Shown: positions 9,808 through 20,500, numbered from the stretch's first letter. The stretch is DNA of 26,549 bases from Ectocarpus siliculosus (GCA_000310025.1 FN648783.1:12740-39288); one strand, 5' to 3'. A program made the numbers and translations. Notes: generated from the letters alone by a model not told the origin.

Positions 9808-10991
9808 TGGCGAGCACCGGGAGAGCGCTCTCAAGACGCGAGCCTTCTGAAGATGGTAAGTGCTATAGGGTTTGTCGAGATCCCGACATCGAGGCAACGC
9901 TGCTTGGCATTATTTCGTGTGCAGCACAGCAGCAGCGGTGCAGATAAATTTCTCCCTACAGCTTGTACAATTACCAGAGCTGGTGCTGGTCGCGAGCACA
10001 CCTACAGCTGCAGCACCTACCGAGGCAGGGAAGCAAGTGTGCTATATCAGTACTGCATTGGTGCTACTAGCGTTGTGTGACTCCATCGCACCTTGCATCG
10101 TCCGTAGCACCTATCTGCCGCTCTCCCGACGACAACAGCACAAGCAGTAGAAAAAACCAAACGGCCACCCGAGTCTGTGCTGTGTACTTGAGTATACCAC
10201 ACCAACAATTCTCCGGGACCCCCTCTTTCGTTGTTCGTTTTTTTGTTGTTTGCATGAGTCGACCCCATGCCCTTAGCCAACCCTGACACTCATTGCATAA
10301 ACCTCGACCTGTAGTGTAACCCGCGAGATGCCTCGAGACAGTAGTAATTTTATGTCTCCACTATTTTAATAGCTGTGATATGCCGTGACGTTGGATCAAG
10401 CTGTGCCACGAACTGAATGAATCATTTTTTCTGTATTGCTCCCTAGCCCTCTCTGCGTACTCTCGGGAGGCAAACTACGCTTAGCTGTCAGACCCCCCTA
10501 AATTTTCCCGAATTGCCTGGCCGTCACCCTTGTGATAAAAGAGAACGCAATAGAGTTGAAAACCACATGGCAATTGTCTTATCGGCACTACTACATGCAT
10601 GAATGAATTTACGCATGTTCAAATAATGGTCATGTGGTCGGCCAAGGGTCGGCCTCCAAAAATCGTCATAACGTACTCGTTCCAGATATGTACAATATCT
10701 CCGAACAACCCCGAAACCGATAATATATCCACCTCCAACACGTTAGATCAACGCGGCTACCTCCGAACGTATCGTCAGAGAGAGGATTTGGCGATTTGAC
10801 CAACTTTTCGGTCCTACATGTCGTTTCACCATCTTGTTTCACCTTTCGCAGCTTGCTGCACTCCACATGTTTTTTTTTCCATGATGATGTTTGTCCTCTA
10901 ACGTCTTTCAGTTTCACTTCATAACATGCTGTCTTACAACATCTCCCTGATGTCCCTTCCTCGGTTATTTTGCCCACAATGTGCATCACAG
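9808..10991. other. No recognisable gene
   Basis: Only short frames and low-complexity runs are seen: Ala/Thr-coding triplets near 9910-10040 and a T run at 10870-10878. No repeat family from elsewhere in the window is evident. Confidence 0.4.
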
Positions 10992-11205
10992 ATCAAGGCC
11001 GCCTTCGCCACTTCTCGTCGGCGGCGGCAGCTCATCATCGGTCGTGGCGATTCTCCGGGAGAGGCGCAGTTCAGGGGGGCAGGGCAACCGGAGGCGCGGT
11101 ACGAGGCTTTACGGCTGGAGCTTCGCCATCATCGAACCTCAAGAACACGAGTGCGCACGAGCACGTTCTGGGAGCCCGCGGATCTCGGCTACGAGGCCTT
11201 CATGA
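10992..11205 (+). CDS. Possible internal exon, unrecognised
   Basis: A 214-base GC-rich stretch lies between an acceptor-like catcacag and a strong donor, atga|GTAAGTG. All three plus-strand frames are open over it, so the frame is uncertain. One gives a basic segment ending FWEPADLGYEAFM. It could be an upstream exon of the gene proposed at 12182-14042, but no connecting exon with matching phase was found. Confidence 0.27.
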
Positions 11206-12181
11206 GTAAGTGTTGTCCTTGGTTTGTTTCTGTCTTCGTGGCGTACCAGAAAACCGTGACGGTGTACGTAATTTCTAATCCTTGACGGGGCAGCTGCGGT
11301 GATCGTGTCCTCTCTCTCCAACAGAATTACGGTAGCTTGTGCAGCTTCGTCTGTTCAGTGCGTAGTTGAGTTTGGACATACAGCAGTGTTGATCGGGCGT
11401 CGCACACCATATTGTAGAAAATGCGTGGTGTTTTGCGTTGGAATCGGGCGAACGACCTGTCTCATTGGCCGTCTGCACCATCGCTTCCCGAACGCGTGCG
11501 GACAGGCTGATTGCTCTTGGTCTGCCTTGGAGAGTGATTACTTTTTCTTTATCGCTGCAGTGATACTGTACTCATGAAACGCACGTTCCCGCCACGTACA
11601 TCGATCCGTCTGTTCGCAAGATATCGATGTATATACCTAGGTTTTCAATGGTTCCTTCGTTGAGACTAAATATCTCATCCTCTATGTGTACCTGAACGTC
11701 CGTTCGAATCGTCGTTTAGACTATTCGTTTTCTCGCCGCTCAAAACACAGAATTATTTCGCGCACCACTGCAATCTTCGCGTGCCCAGTTGCACAAGGCC
11801 GTCGGGCTGCCGTGGTCGAGTTCGTGTTCAAGAAGCCTGCGTACGGACTGATGAGGGTCGTGGCCGCGGGCTGATGGCGTAAGATACCGAGACTCTCACG
11901 TAGTGCGACGTATTTCATGTACTGTAGTGCCCAAGCGGAGGGAGCATGGGTGGGTCCTGTCGCGCGTTGGGTATCGTACACGAGACAGAGCAGCACGAGC
12001 ACCAACAACTAGTTAGCAGCAACCACACCTGGATTGTGCAGTTTTGTGGGGGTGGACGAGAGGTCGTCAGCCTGCGGAGAGGGGAAGCTCATGCGTATCT
12101 ACCCAAGTGAAATGTGACGTTGCCCCCTATTGAGCAACCTGCTCCCGTCGATCCTCTCGTCTCGTTTGCTCCCGCACACAG
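11206..12181. other. Probably intronic or intergenic
   Basis: There is a pyrimidine-rich acceptor-like site at 11308-11324 (ctctctctccaacag). A short frame at 11788-11872 encodes GRRAAVVEFVFKKPAYGLM before a stop. Neither could be tied into a gene. Confidence 0.3.
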
Positions 12182-14042
12182 GACATGATGGGGTTTGTCG
12201 GCTGTACGCTCGAGCTGCACCTTGAGGTCCACGGTTCGGGAGGCTGGGGTGCCCTGGACCCGTCTGGCACTTGGAGGGTCTGGGGGGGGCATGAGACCCT
12301 TGTTCATCTGAGTGCGGCTGGCGTGACCACGGTAAGCCTGCCACGAGGTAGGCCTGCATAGAGGCTGAGATCCGCTTTTTCTCTTGAGCAATTCAGGCGG
12401 TCCTAGATTTAACTGGATGGCGAATACCGGGAAACTCGGTGCCGAACCCCCATTTCAGTAATATTATCACTTTGACGTCATTTTGTGCACCAAAACTCGA
12501 GGTTGGACCTCGACCTGACCTTGAGTTTACTTAGCTGTCGCTCCGTGCCACCTTGAGTTCCTTTTCGAGAGCTAGTTATGTGTACAATAAAGGGATGGGC
12601 GAGGGGAGATGCATGCCACGATTCGCGACTTCGTGGAAGGCAAATTTACTATGTTCGCTTCGGTGGCAGTCTTGACTGTATCCTTGGTGCATGGGTTGAT
12701 AGCGTGCCATCGTGAATCAGGCTAGCGTTCTAGCTCAAAAGTTTCACGATAAACTTACGTCTAAGAAATAGACTATAGAACAATTTTCGGCACGTCCACG
12801 ACGTTGCCCGCCGATATGCATGCACAGTGATTTCGTTCGCGTAAGGCGCATCTTGATGTATATCACGCATCCATTGACCACGGGGTTGGCGGAATACTCT
12901 CCCCTAAAACCTTAAAGAAACTCCTGGTTGTCAAGACACACGAACAAAACGAAAACGAGGTGTGTCTTCAGTGCGAACGCTACGGCTGTATGCTTCAGCG
13001 CGCTTTGAAACATGTTGTCGGGCGTGGTCCTTTTTTTTACGTGCATCTCCAATCTAAGCAAGCCCTCTCATGCGCACGCCTTGTTCTCCTTATGCGAGAT
13101 GATACGTCCGCACTTTCTCCGGAGCAGCTTATGTTTTTAGGATCCATGCAGACGATTGCGCAGCTCTCGCGAGATTCTACGACACCCCATAAACTAGTCC
13201 TTCCAACAATCAATATTATTACACACATCTTATCCCTAACCACTTGTTCCGCCGGCCTTTTCGTCGTGGCACCTCCTTTTCACTTGCCCGCCGCAACCCC
13301 TCTCAAAACTCAACAGGTTGTTCCAGCACTTCTTCGTACGAGTGACTTGAGAGAACCACACGTTGCAGCCCTGCCTCTCGACTTTGACGCGGAGGCGTTT
13401 GGCAAGATTGGCATCTCACCCAGTACGCGTGCCCCTACCTGTCCAAGCGAGGTACGTTTTCGAAATCCAAATGTTGTGCGGTGCATGTAAGCCTGGGTGC
13501 CACTTATCTGTTGGGCATGTCCGGGCTTCGCCTGTGTGGGATTGGTATGCATATCTGATGAGAAGTTTGTCGCCGTGCTCGCCACCACAGAGCATTATTG
13601 GGGATTTTTGAATTACAGTCTAGCAAACACTCGCACTATTTTTTTCATGGTGTACATAGACTATGCAGCGGTCACATAATCTATTTTGGGTTTTGTCGTC
13701 GCAATCGCTTTCATGTCTATACCCACGCTACCCATGAATACCCTGCAGGCACCCCACCTGGACCCTCACTCAGTGGTTTCCAATGCCGTCGTTGACCTTA
13801 CTTTGATCAGCTGCACATCCGCTCACATTCCAATTTTATCTGTTTCTCTATTCGGTTCTCACCATCTGATTTCCTCAAACTTGCACATATGCCCGCTTTT
13901 GTGGCAGCCCCTTGCACGGGCGGCCGGTTCGGAGATGGCGCGGTGGCAATGGCTGTCGAGGTTGTCATGCCCTGATCTCGCTTCGCTGCCGGTATCATCA
14001 GGCGCGGGTATTCATGAATTATGTGTTTCCTTCCTGTTTTAA
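12182..14042 (+). CDS. Candidate uncharacterised multi-exon gene (3 exons seen)
   Basis: Three exons fit together in phase 0. 12182-12331 lies between cgcacacag and ACG|GTAAGC and is open in only one frame (GFVGCTLELHLEVHGSGG). 12972-13451 lies between gtgtcttcag and GAG|GTACGT and has 160 codons, including FYVHLQSKQALSC and MRDDTSALSPEQLMFLG. 13749-14042 follows taccctgcag (VVDLTLISCTSAHIPILSV) and ends at a TAA at 14040. Introns are 640 and 297 bp. No family, signal peptide or clear membrane segment is recognised, and the 5' end is not found. The match of splice sites, phase and open length is the only evidence. The last exon may end earlier, because another frame near 13891-13970 also looks coding. 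Confidence 0.38.
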
Positions 14043-14890
14043 CGCATCATGGGTGATAGGGCAGCGGTGTGATGGTGTAGCTTCGCGTGTTTAAGAAGGT
14101 GGTAAGGTACTACAGGAGCAATGAGACTGCGCGTGCCGCCGGATTATAGTATTTAATAGAAATTTTATCTTTGGTCGCTCCGCCATTATTTTGAATCTTC
14201 GGTGAGATACACACATCAGTGTGTACAGAGATGTGTATTGATATTCTGTACACGTTCGCAGAATATATCCAAATTTATTCCATCATGGTTGTTTTGTTTT
14301 TTTTCGTACACCCTGTGGTAATAGTCAGGCGCGGTTGTCGCCTGTAGTTCAGGCAGCCATTGGTGTGGTGGTCTCGCGTGTTGTTTGGCTGATGTCTTAA
14401 ACTCCATCACACATGCATACAGCAGAGAGAGAGACCGCGCGCGCCGCCTGATGGTACTGTTGTAGTCATATTTAGTGAGACTTTTTTTTGTTCCTGTTTT
14501 CTTTCTGATGTGGCGCAGCGTGATGGTGCCCATCATGGACTCTGTGTGTGGGAGCCTGTGACATTCGCGGGGTGAGTCTTGAGCCCAATTTGCTGAGGTC
14601 ATATCCGTTCGTTCATGTCTTTGAAGGATTATGTAGGCCCGTTCTGTCTCTACGCCTCCTTGGGTATTTTTCTATGCTCGACTTCGCTCTACGCGAGGGG
14701 AGGGAGACCAACGTATGCGCGTTGTTCTCATGTTGTAGCTCCGCGAGAGGGGCGGGTGAGGAGTACGTTGCGCTTTCGCCTCTGCGTTTTTGTACGATGG
14801 ACGATTTCAGAGGCCGACATGTGTGACTTGTCGATTGTCGGCCGCACGATCTGCGATACAACATGAAAAGAACTTTATGAGCAACGTCAT
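14043..14890. other. No recognisable gene
   Basis: AT-richer DNA with short frames of up to 128 codons on the minus strand and no known motif. No repeat is shared with the rest of the window as far as I can see by eye. Confidence 0.4.
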
Positions 14891-14919
14891 GCTCGAATCC
14901 CTAGTGAGGGCGTCGGCCT

Positions 14920-15168
14920 AGAAAAAGTTGCTTACCCCACCCTTGGGCCAACGTCGCTGTGCGTGCGTTGGCAGGGTCTGGGCATATAGTAGTACAGACG
15001 CGACGTTGGCATGCAGATAACCAAGCCTAAGGTCGCTGTGCCTAGGTAACCATGGTCTGGACCTAGGCCAAGGTTCCTTGTATGCCGAATCCTACCCAGT
15101 TTCGGACTGTGTCCAGGTTACCATTGACATACGTTGGCAGGGTCTGGAACTAGGCCAAGGTGCCTTTC
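14920..15168 (+). repeat. Diverged satellite related to the 88-bp array
   Basis: Words such as cgttggcagggtctgg, ctaggccaaggt and tgtccaggttacc recur with variable spacing and lead into the regular array. This looks like older or edge units of the same satellite. Confidence 0.55.
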
Positions 15169-15520
15169 GTGCCGAACCCTGCCCAGGTACTTGACCTTGG
15201 CCAGGTTACCTAACCCTAGTCATGTGATAATGGGGGGCATCCCCAAAAAGTCGTTGGTGCCGAACCCTGCGCAGGTACTTGACCTTGCCCAGGTTACCTA
15301 ACCCTAGTCATGTGATAATGGGGGGCGTCCCCAAAAAGTCGTTAGTGCCGAACCCTGCCCAGGTACTTGACCTTCCCACGGTTACCTAACCCTAGTCATG
15401 TGATAATGGGGGGCGTCCCCAAAAAGTCGTTAGTGCCGAACCCTGCCCAGGTACTTGACCTTGCCCAGGTTACCTAACCCTAGTCATGTGATAATGGGGG
15501 GCGTCCTCAAAAAGTCGACC
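15169..15520 (+). repeat. 88-bp tandem satellite, 4 units
   Basis: Units start with gtgccgaaccctg at 15169, 15257, 15345 and 15433, a period of exactly 88 bp. They differ at only a few positions. Each carries acctaaccctag (telomere-like), catgtgataatggggggc and ccaaaaagtcg. The last unit runs into a C run and then a G run bordering the assembly gap, so the array may be longer than shown. Confidence 0.95.
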
Positions 15521-15570
15521 CCCCCCCCAACCCTGTGGCTGAGCCGAATGGCCACGGGTGGGGGGCGGAA

Positions 15571-16176
15571 GGGGGGGGGGGGGGGGGGGGGGGGGGGTTA
15601 GTAAAGCNNNNNNNNNNNNNNNNNNNNNNNNNNNNNNNNNNNNNNNNNNNNNNNNNNNNNNNNNNNNNNNNNNNNNNNNNNNNNNNNNNNNNNNNNNNNN
15701 NNNNNNNNNNNNNNNNNNNNNNNNNNNNNNNNNNNNNNNNNNNNNNNNNNNNNNNNNNNNNNNNNNNNNNNNNNNNNNNNNNNNNNNNNNNNNNNNNNNN
15801 NNNNNNNNNNNNNNNNNNNNNNNNNNNNNNNNNNNNNNNNNNNNNNNNNNNNNNNNNNNNNNNNNNNNNNNNNNNNNNNNNNNNNNNNNNNNNNNNNNNN
15901 NNNNNNNNNNNNNNNNNNNNNNNNNNNNNNNNNNNNNNNNNNNNNNNNNNNNNNNNNNNNNNNNNNNNNNNNNNNNNNNNNNNNNNNNNNNNNNNNNNNN
16001 NNNNNNNNNNNNNNNNNNNNNNNNNNNNNNNNNNNNNNNNNNNNNNNNNNNNNNNNNNNNNNNNNNNNNNNNNNNNNNNNNNNNNNNNNAGGAAGTGAAT
16101 TGGCTTGTTTTAAAAGGTCGTTGCCAAGGGAGGAAAACCCAATCCGGAGGGCAAACACCGGGGGGGGGGGGGGGGT
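15571..16176. other. Assembly gap (N) bordered by G runs
   Basis: Ns fill 15608-16089. A G run of about 28 bases lies just left (15570-15597) and a second G run lies right (about 16160-16176). Protein frames spanning the Ns are meaningless. The 482-base size may be an estimate. Confidence 0.95.
16090..16176 (-). repeat. Second copy of the C-run-linked block
   Basis: Read on the minus strand this is a C run, about 19 bases, then gggttttcctcccttggcaa and on to aagccaattcacttcc at the gap edge. It matches 5620-5665 at nearly every position, and the encoded GFSSLGND...KQANSL is kept although four or more bases differ. Confidence 0.6.
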
Positions 16177-16199
16177 CCTTTTTCTTTTTTATGGATTTA

Positions 16200-16855
16200 G
16201 GTTAATTTTGCACCTGGGCCTGCCTGGGGATACAACATGGTGTTTTCCGCTACGAAGTATGTGTTGCTCTCGTCTTGAAACCCTTTGACACCGATTCTAC
16301 GCTGTCATGCGAATACCCCGATGCCTAAAATACAACGTTACAAAAATCGACGACAGGTTGCCCTCTTCAACCCCAATACCCCATTCTTCGCACTGTGTCG
16401 CACGGGGAGCCAGCAAGATGCACGAAACCTCTCACATGGCACCGAAACACGGGGTTCGGTTGTGCCAAGCCCTAGGCAATACAGTTCGATGAGGTCGTCA
16501 TCCTAGGCGTCTTTCCGTTTCCCGTGTTAATATTCGCACGCTAGCTGTTCGCCGCGTTACCTTACGTCCCACGAGGACAGCACTGACGCTGCAAGAGATT
16601 CATCTGGTTCCGTCCCCAAGGAAATTCCAGACGCGATAGTCTAACTCCAACTTAAGGATGTCCAACGTTCACGAGGGTTACCAAACAAAGAGTATTCCGT
16701 CCGAGGCCTGGAAACAACCGATGCAAGTCATGGGCCGGTATGCCGTTCACCAACCCAACACTACGCCCGAAAAAAGAACTCGTTTATCAGCAAAAAAGAA
16801 ACAGCTCTAAACTCCAGCAGGAGATAAAAAAAAAAATACGAGAAGACTAACAAAT
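16200..16855. other. Downstream flank of the transposase gene
   Basis: No gene is recognised. It would hold the 3' untranslated region and the terminal repeat of the minus-strand transposon. An A run lies at 16827-16837. I found no inverted match to the far side of the element by eye. Confidence 0.4.
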
Positions 16856-17751
16856 TTACTTATCGCTCTTGAACGGCTGCTGAATCATGTTTACTAAAGC
16901 TGCAACCACATGGAAGCACATCTCCAAGTGATCGAGTTGCTTATGGTTGAATTTCTTGTCGACGATGCTCCACTTCTTCATGGCCCCGATTGCCCGCTCT
17001 ACATGAATGCGCAAAATTCGCTACCTCCCAGTTGGATTCCATGTCGGCTTCAGTGAACTGCTTCTCCTTCTGCCGCTTGTAAGGGGGCGCCACGTACAGG
17101 AAACCTTCCTCGATCAACAACGGCGACACCGAATTGAACCCCTTGTCCGCCATGACCATGAGGCCTTCGTGATCAAGGCCATTGTCCCTCATGGCGTCGA
17201 CAAGACCAGACGCCTTTACAACCTCAACATCGGACATCCTACCGGGATACGCGGGCCCAATGTAACAAATCGCACCCCCAGGGGTGACCGCGACAAGTAA
17301 TTTCGCCGTCTGTCTGCCCTTGTACGTGGAATATGTGATCCAGTTCCAGTCAGTTTGCCAAGACCTGCAAATTTCTATCTCAGTGGCGTCCAGAACTAGA
17401 ACACACTTTGCATACCCATAATCGACAAAGTTCTGCGGGACGAACTCATCCACCTCTGCTAAAGTAGGAAGCCGAACCAAAGGCCGAAGACTACGCCAAA
17501 GGGAAGTTTAACCATGTCGTGAACGCCCTCCCCCCGGTAGTCTCGTGGACACCAAACAGGGCCGATGCCACCACAATCGGCGTTGCGGTGCGCAGGACCA
17601 TCAACGTGAAAAAAAGTCCGTTCACTCCCCGAAATATCTTTCGCCTCTGCTCAACCCTTGTCCCGTCTGCTGTTATCCCGCCTCCCTCTCGCTGGTCATA
17701 GAACACCATATTCTCCGCCTGACCCTCAGCATCCAGGAACTCGTACAACTT
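16856..17751 (-). CDS. Exon 2: HTH_Tnp_4 and DDE_Tnp_4 nuclease (frameshifted)
   Basis: After gcctgcag the frame runs KLYEFLDAEGQ, then FFTLMVLRT...ALFGVHETTG.AFTTWLNF, the helix-turn-helix seen upstream of DDE_Tnp_4. A one-base shift near 17499 leads to LPTLAEVDEFVP, VLDATEIEI (first catalytic Asp), YSTYKGRQTAKLLVAVTP, YPGRMSDVEVV and MADKGF (second Asp). A second shift near 17014 leads to RIHVERAIGAMKKW, with the catalytic Glu, and a C-terminus ending FKSDK with TAA at 16858-16856. All three DDE residues are present across the frames, and both lesions sit in short A runs. Confidence 0.85.
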
Positions 17752-18264
17752 CTGCAGGCGGTGGCACGTGGGGTGATGACGAAGATGCGACGAAGGTTGC
17801 ATTGCGGATATCAGCACATGAAAACTATTTGCATGACTCGGGTGACAGTAGATATCACATGAAATATTATGACTGCATCCGACTGGCGCGGAGTCTTCGT
17901 GACCTTTCGTTGCCGTTAAACAAAACACGAACCCTCCACTTTCCCAACAGAAGAGCAGCAACAGCAGCAGTCACCCTATAGAGGCGAAAAACAACAAGGG
18001 TCGATCCGAACTCTGCTAGATTGGTAGCGAATTCAATACAATGGAAGGAACTTACATACCGCACTGCCGCGCTATCTCATGCTTGACAAGAAGTATGTCA
18101 CTATGGCCTTTTATGTCAAGAACAACGATGTACGCGCTGCTGTATGCATGACAATGTATGCATTCTTCAGCAGCGGTCAATGGAGCATATACTTATTTTG
18201 CAACTGCTGCTGTGTCGGCGGCATGCAGTAATGTGGCGTGCTCGTCGCTTACGGAACTGGCCGG

Positions 18265-18359
18265 TTTAGAGAGAGACAGAGCGAGAGACAGAGGGAAAGA
18301 GAGGGAGAGAGAGGGAGGGACACATGGGCAGAGAGAGACAGAGCGATTGAGACAGAGCG

Positions 18360-18419
<60 letters not shown>

Positions 18420-18470
18420 ACTCACACACACACACAGCGAGAGCCAGAGAGAGACGGAGAGTCGTGCAGC
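18265..18470. repeat. GA/CA microsatellite inside the transposase intron
   Basis: About 54 bases of pure (GA)n at 18363-18416 are followed by (CA)n to about 18437, in a wider GA-rich zone. It lies wholly in the proposed 842-bp intron. Confidence 0.95.
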
Positions 18471-18593
18471 CGGCCGACCAAGCAAGTGCTAGGACCTACA
18501 AACATGTATTGACCAAGCAAGTGCTAGCACCTACCCTACGTTACGGCCGGTCTTGGGTACTCTGATGACACGCACAAGCCTCAGAACACTTAC

Positions 18594-19373
18594 CTCGAGA
18601 GACTCATGGTCGCTGAGACCGACAAGGGAGCGAACTCCCACAGGCTGCAAAGAACGCAGTAAGTTGTGGTCGATCCCAATCACACCAGGGGCTGTTCCTG
18701 CCGCTTCCTTTGCACTCCTCTCGTTCTGCTTCGCTTCCTTAAGCTCCGCCTTCAGCACCGAGATGCGTAGCCTAACCTTCCTCGCCTCGCCATTGAGTCG
18801 TCGCTGTTCCTCGTTGTCATCCAGCAATGCTGCCCTGTATCTTGTCACCAGAGCATCGGACTTCCGACTCTTTGCAAGGGCACCCCTCGAAGCATTGAAC
18901 ATTTCGTCGCTTGACTGATCTGGCAGAGCTCCATCTTTAACCCTTACACCCAACGTACTACCATCCACCGAGTTGATAGTGTTCTCGGCTTCTAGGCTCC
19001 CAGGTGGGAAGTGAGCAGCGGAAATCCTTGCGTCGCGTACTGGCCTCGGGAGGTCGCTCCGGCCGAAAAGGGCGTGGCACCAGCTTGCTCTCTTCCCAGG
19101 GTCAATCGGCATCCGTATGGTTGCGTGTCCGCCGTGTACTCGGCAAAATTCAGTATCACAGACGCACTTGTGGTTCCCGATCGGGGTGTCGGTCGCAGCA
19201 ATCGAGTCGGATGTGAAGGCGATACCGGAGAATACCGGAGAGAGTGGGTGTAGATTGCTGCCTTGGTGCTGTTGTTGCTGTCGCTGTGGCTTGTTGTGGC
19301 TTGTGTTTTTTGTTTTTTGTTTGAAAGGGCGGAATGCGTTGTGGGTGTTCTTCAAGCCAGGCGTATCAATCAT
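18594..19373 (-). CDS. Exon 1: THAP-like zinc finger and coiled coil
   Basis: The zinc-finger pattern runs from about 19166 to 18921. It has CVCDTEFC (C-x4-C as the first pair), a conserved MP...W (IRMPIDPGKRASW), then RISAAHFPPG, where THAP domains have a C-x2-H, and a later KDGALP like the terminal AVPT box. The spacing between the second Cys and the third-ligand site is 40 residues, inside the family range. The third ligand is Ser instead of Cys. A helical, charged segment (ARKVRLRISVLKAELKEAKQ, about 18803-18744) looks like the coiled coil that often follows THAP domains and helps pair subunits. The exon ends at SLE|GTAAGTG in phase 0. Confidence 0.62.
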
Positions 19374-19609
19374 CTCGTGGCTGTGGTTGTGTGCACTCCC
19401 TTGGCACAGAAAGTGTGTGTGTAACCCGTGTCCAGCGCTGTAACAACGTTGTGAGGCCTGTGCATCCGAGGGCGGTGCTAGGATGATGAGCCCACCACAA
19501 CGAGAACCTGGGGGCAAATGTGTCTTGAAAATAGACTGGGAATCGGCCTGACCCCCCCCCCTCCCACACAGCCACTTTTGGGAATTTGGCGGCCCAATTG
19601 CAGGAAGCC
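19374..19609. other. 5' flank of the transposase gene
   Basis: Open in the transposase frame but low in similarity to any domain. A run of nine C lies at about 19551-19561. It may be 5' untranslated sequence or the element end before repeat copy A. Confidence 0.35.
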
Positions 19610-20500
19610 TATGAAAACGGCCGGTTGAACAGCGAAAGAGGGTCCTGCGTGCTGCGCGCCACACGCAAGTGTTTTTTTGCGTTTGTTCTTGAGTGACCAT
19701 GGTAGTACACATGCGGCTGCTGCTGCGGTTTCTGCTGTCGGGATGTGCTGCAATGGTCGTACGGTTATCGTAGTCAGGTTTGACAACAGTCTACTCGTTC
19801 GTATAGCGGTAGCGGTGCGCATCTATCGCGACGGCAAGCGCATTGAGATAATAGTTCGTCCGTCGTGCTTCTAGTCTACACCACTACACAGACAGATAGT
19901 CGTGTTCTTCTTTGTTGCCGCTTCATACCAGAAAAGAAAGAAAGTCTCCACCAACTTACAGTATCTCCACAGCAGTTCGGAAACGACGACTATTTTTCCT
20001 TTGTCGTGTTTGTTGTTGCTGAGCGCACATCGGATGTCGCCGCTCGTTACACGTGTTCAAGCCTGCGGTGGAACAGAGGGATGAGAGTGAGCGTCTTCTC
20101 GACGAGAGTTCATGCCTTGTCTTCTCGAGTCTCTCTTCCTTTAGTCTACCTCTCTCTCTCTCTGTTGCATTTTCGCCGTTAGGGTCCCCAATAACATCAA
20201 ACGTCAACGGGAATCGTTTTGCGTCTTGCTGAGTAGGAGGCTGCCCGTGTACCCGGCTGCTGCATGTGAGGCAATGGGCGCCGCCTCTTTCCGTCAAGCA
20301 ATACGCATGGCCCCTACGGTTCGCCGCACATGCAGTGCTTGCTGTGTGACAGCTTCCAGCGGTTCAGAGCGTCGACGGTGTTTTTTGCCTGTAGAGCCCC
20401 AGAACAACGCGAACCCCCCGGCTGTTTCATTGTTTTTGGGTCCCCCACTCGCCCACCCATCCATGAACTTCAGCAGTTTTCGGTGGGGGGATGATTTTCT
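19610..20500 (-). repeat. Dispersed repeat, copy A (inverted)
   Basis: Read in reverse complement it follows copy B in the same order. 20340-20480 matches 22850-22690, 20165-20275 matches 23020-22925, 20020-20120 matches 23210-23090, 19815-19870 matches 23370-23320 and 19615-19740 matches 23870-23725. It lacks roughly the stretch corresponding to 23400-23690 of copy B. No coding function is recognised. Confidence 0.75.

Larger units (their letters stand above)
16856..19373 (-). pseudogene. THAP-like / DDE_Tnp_4 transposase gene, spliced, two frameshifts
   Basis: One minus-strand gene is proposed. Exon 1 (19373-18594) has a THAP-like finger and a coiled coil. The intron is 18593-17752 (GAG|GTAAGTG to gcctgcag, 842 bp, phase 0). 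Exon 2 (17751-16856) has a winged/HTH segment and a DDE nuclease. THAP plus HTH_Tnp_4 plus DDE_Tnp_4 is a known layout in animal-type IS5/PIF-Harbinger-related transposases, in which the THAP finger binds element ends and the RNase H-fold domain cuts and joins DNA. The frame breaks at about 17498-17500 (AAA run) and 17013-17016 (AAAA run), each by one base. Coding resumes perfectly on both sides, so the copy is recently dead or the runs are miscalled. The start is uncertain: the nearest upstream in-frame Met is at 19373, but a further intron before the THAP motif is possible. The frame stays open up to 19712, into repeat A. Confidence 0.75.

Noticed and set aside
15169-15520. CRISPR array for the regular 88-bp repeats
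   Set aside because: Units are contiguous and alike throughout, without unique spacers, in a eukaryotic context. It is a satellite.
15535-16205. Long open frames of about 187-215 codons across the gap
   Set aside because: They consist almost wholly of N and poly-G and carry no information.
18193-18492. Leu/Ser- and Glu/Arg-rich frames in the GA repeat
   Set aside because: They are translations of a microsatellite inside the proposed intron.
19374-19712. N-terminal extension of the THAP frame up to 19712
   Set aside because: The far part lies in dispersed repeat copy A and has no domain, so the real start is probably further downstream or on another exon.
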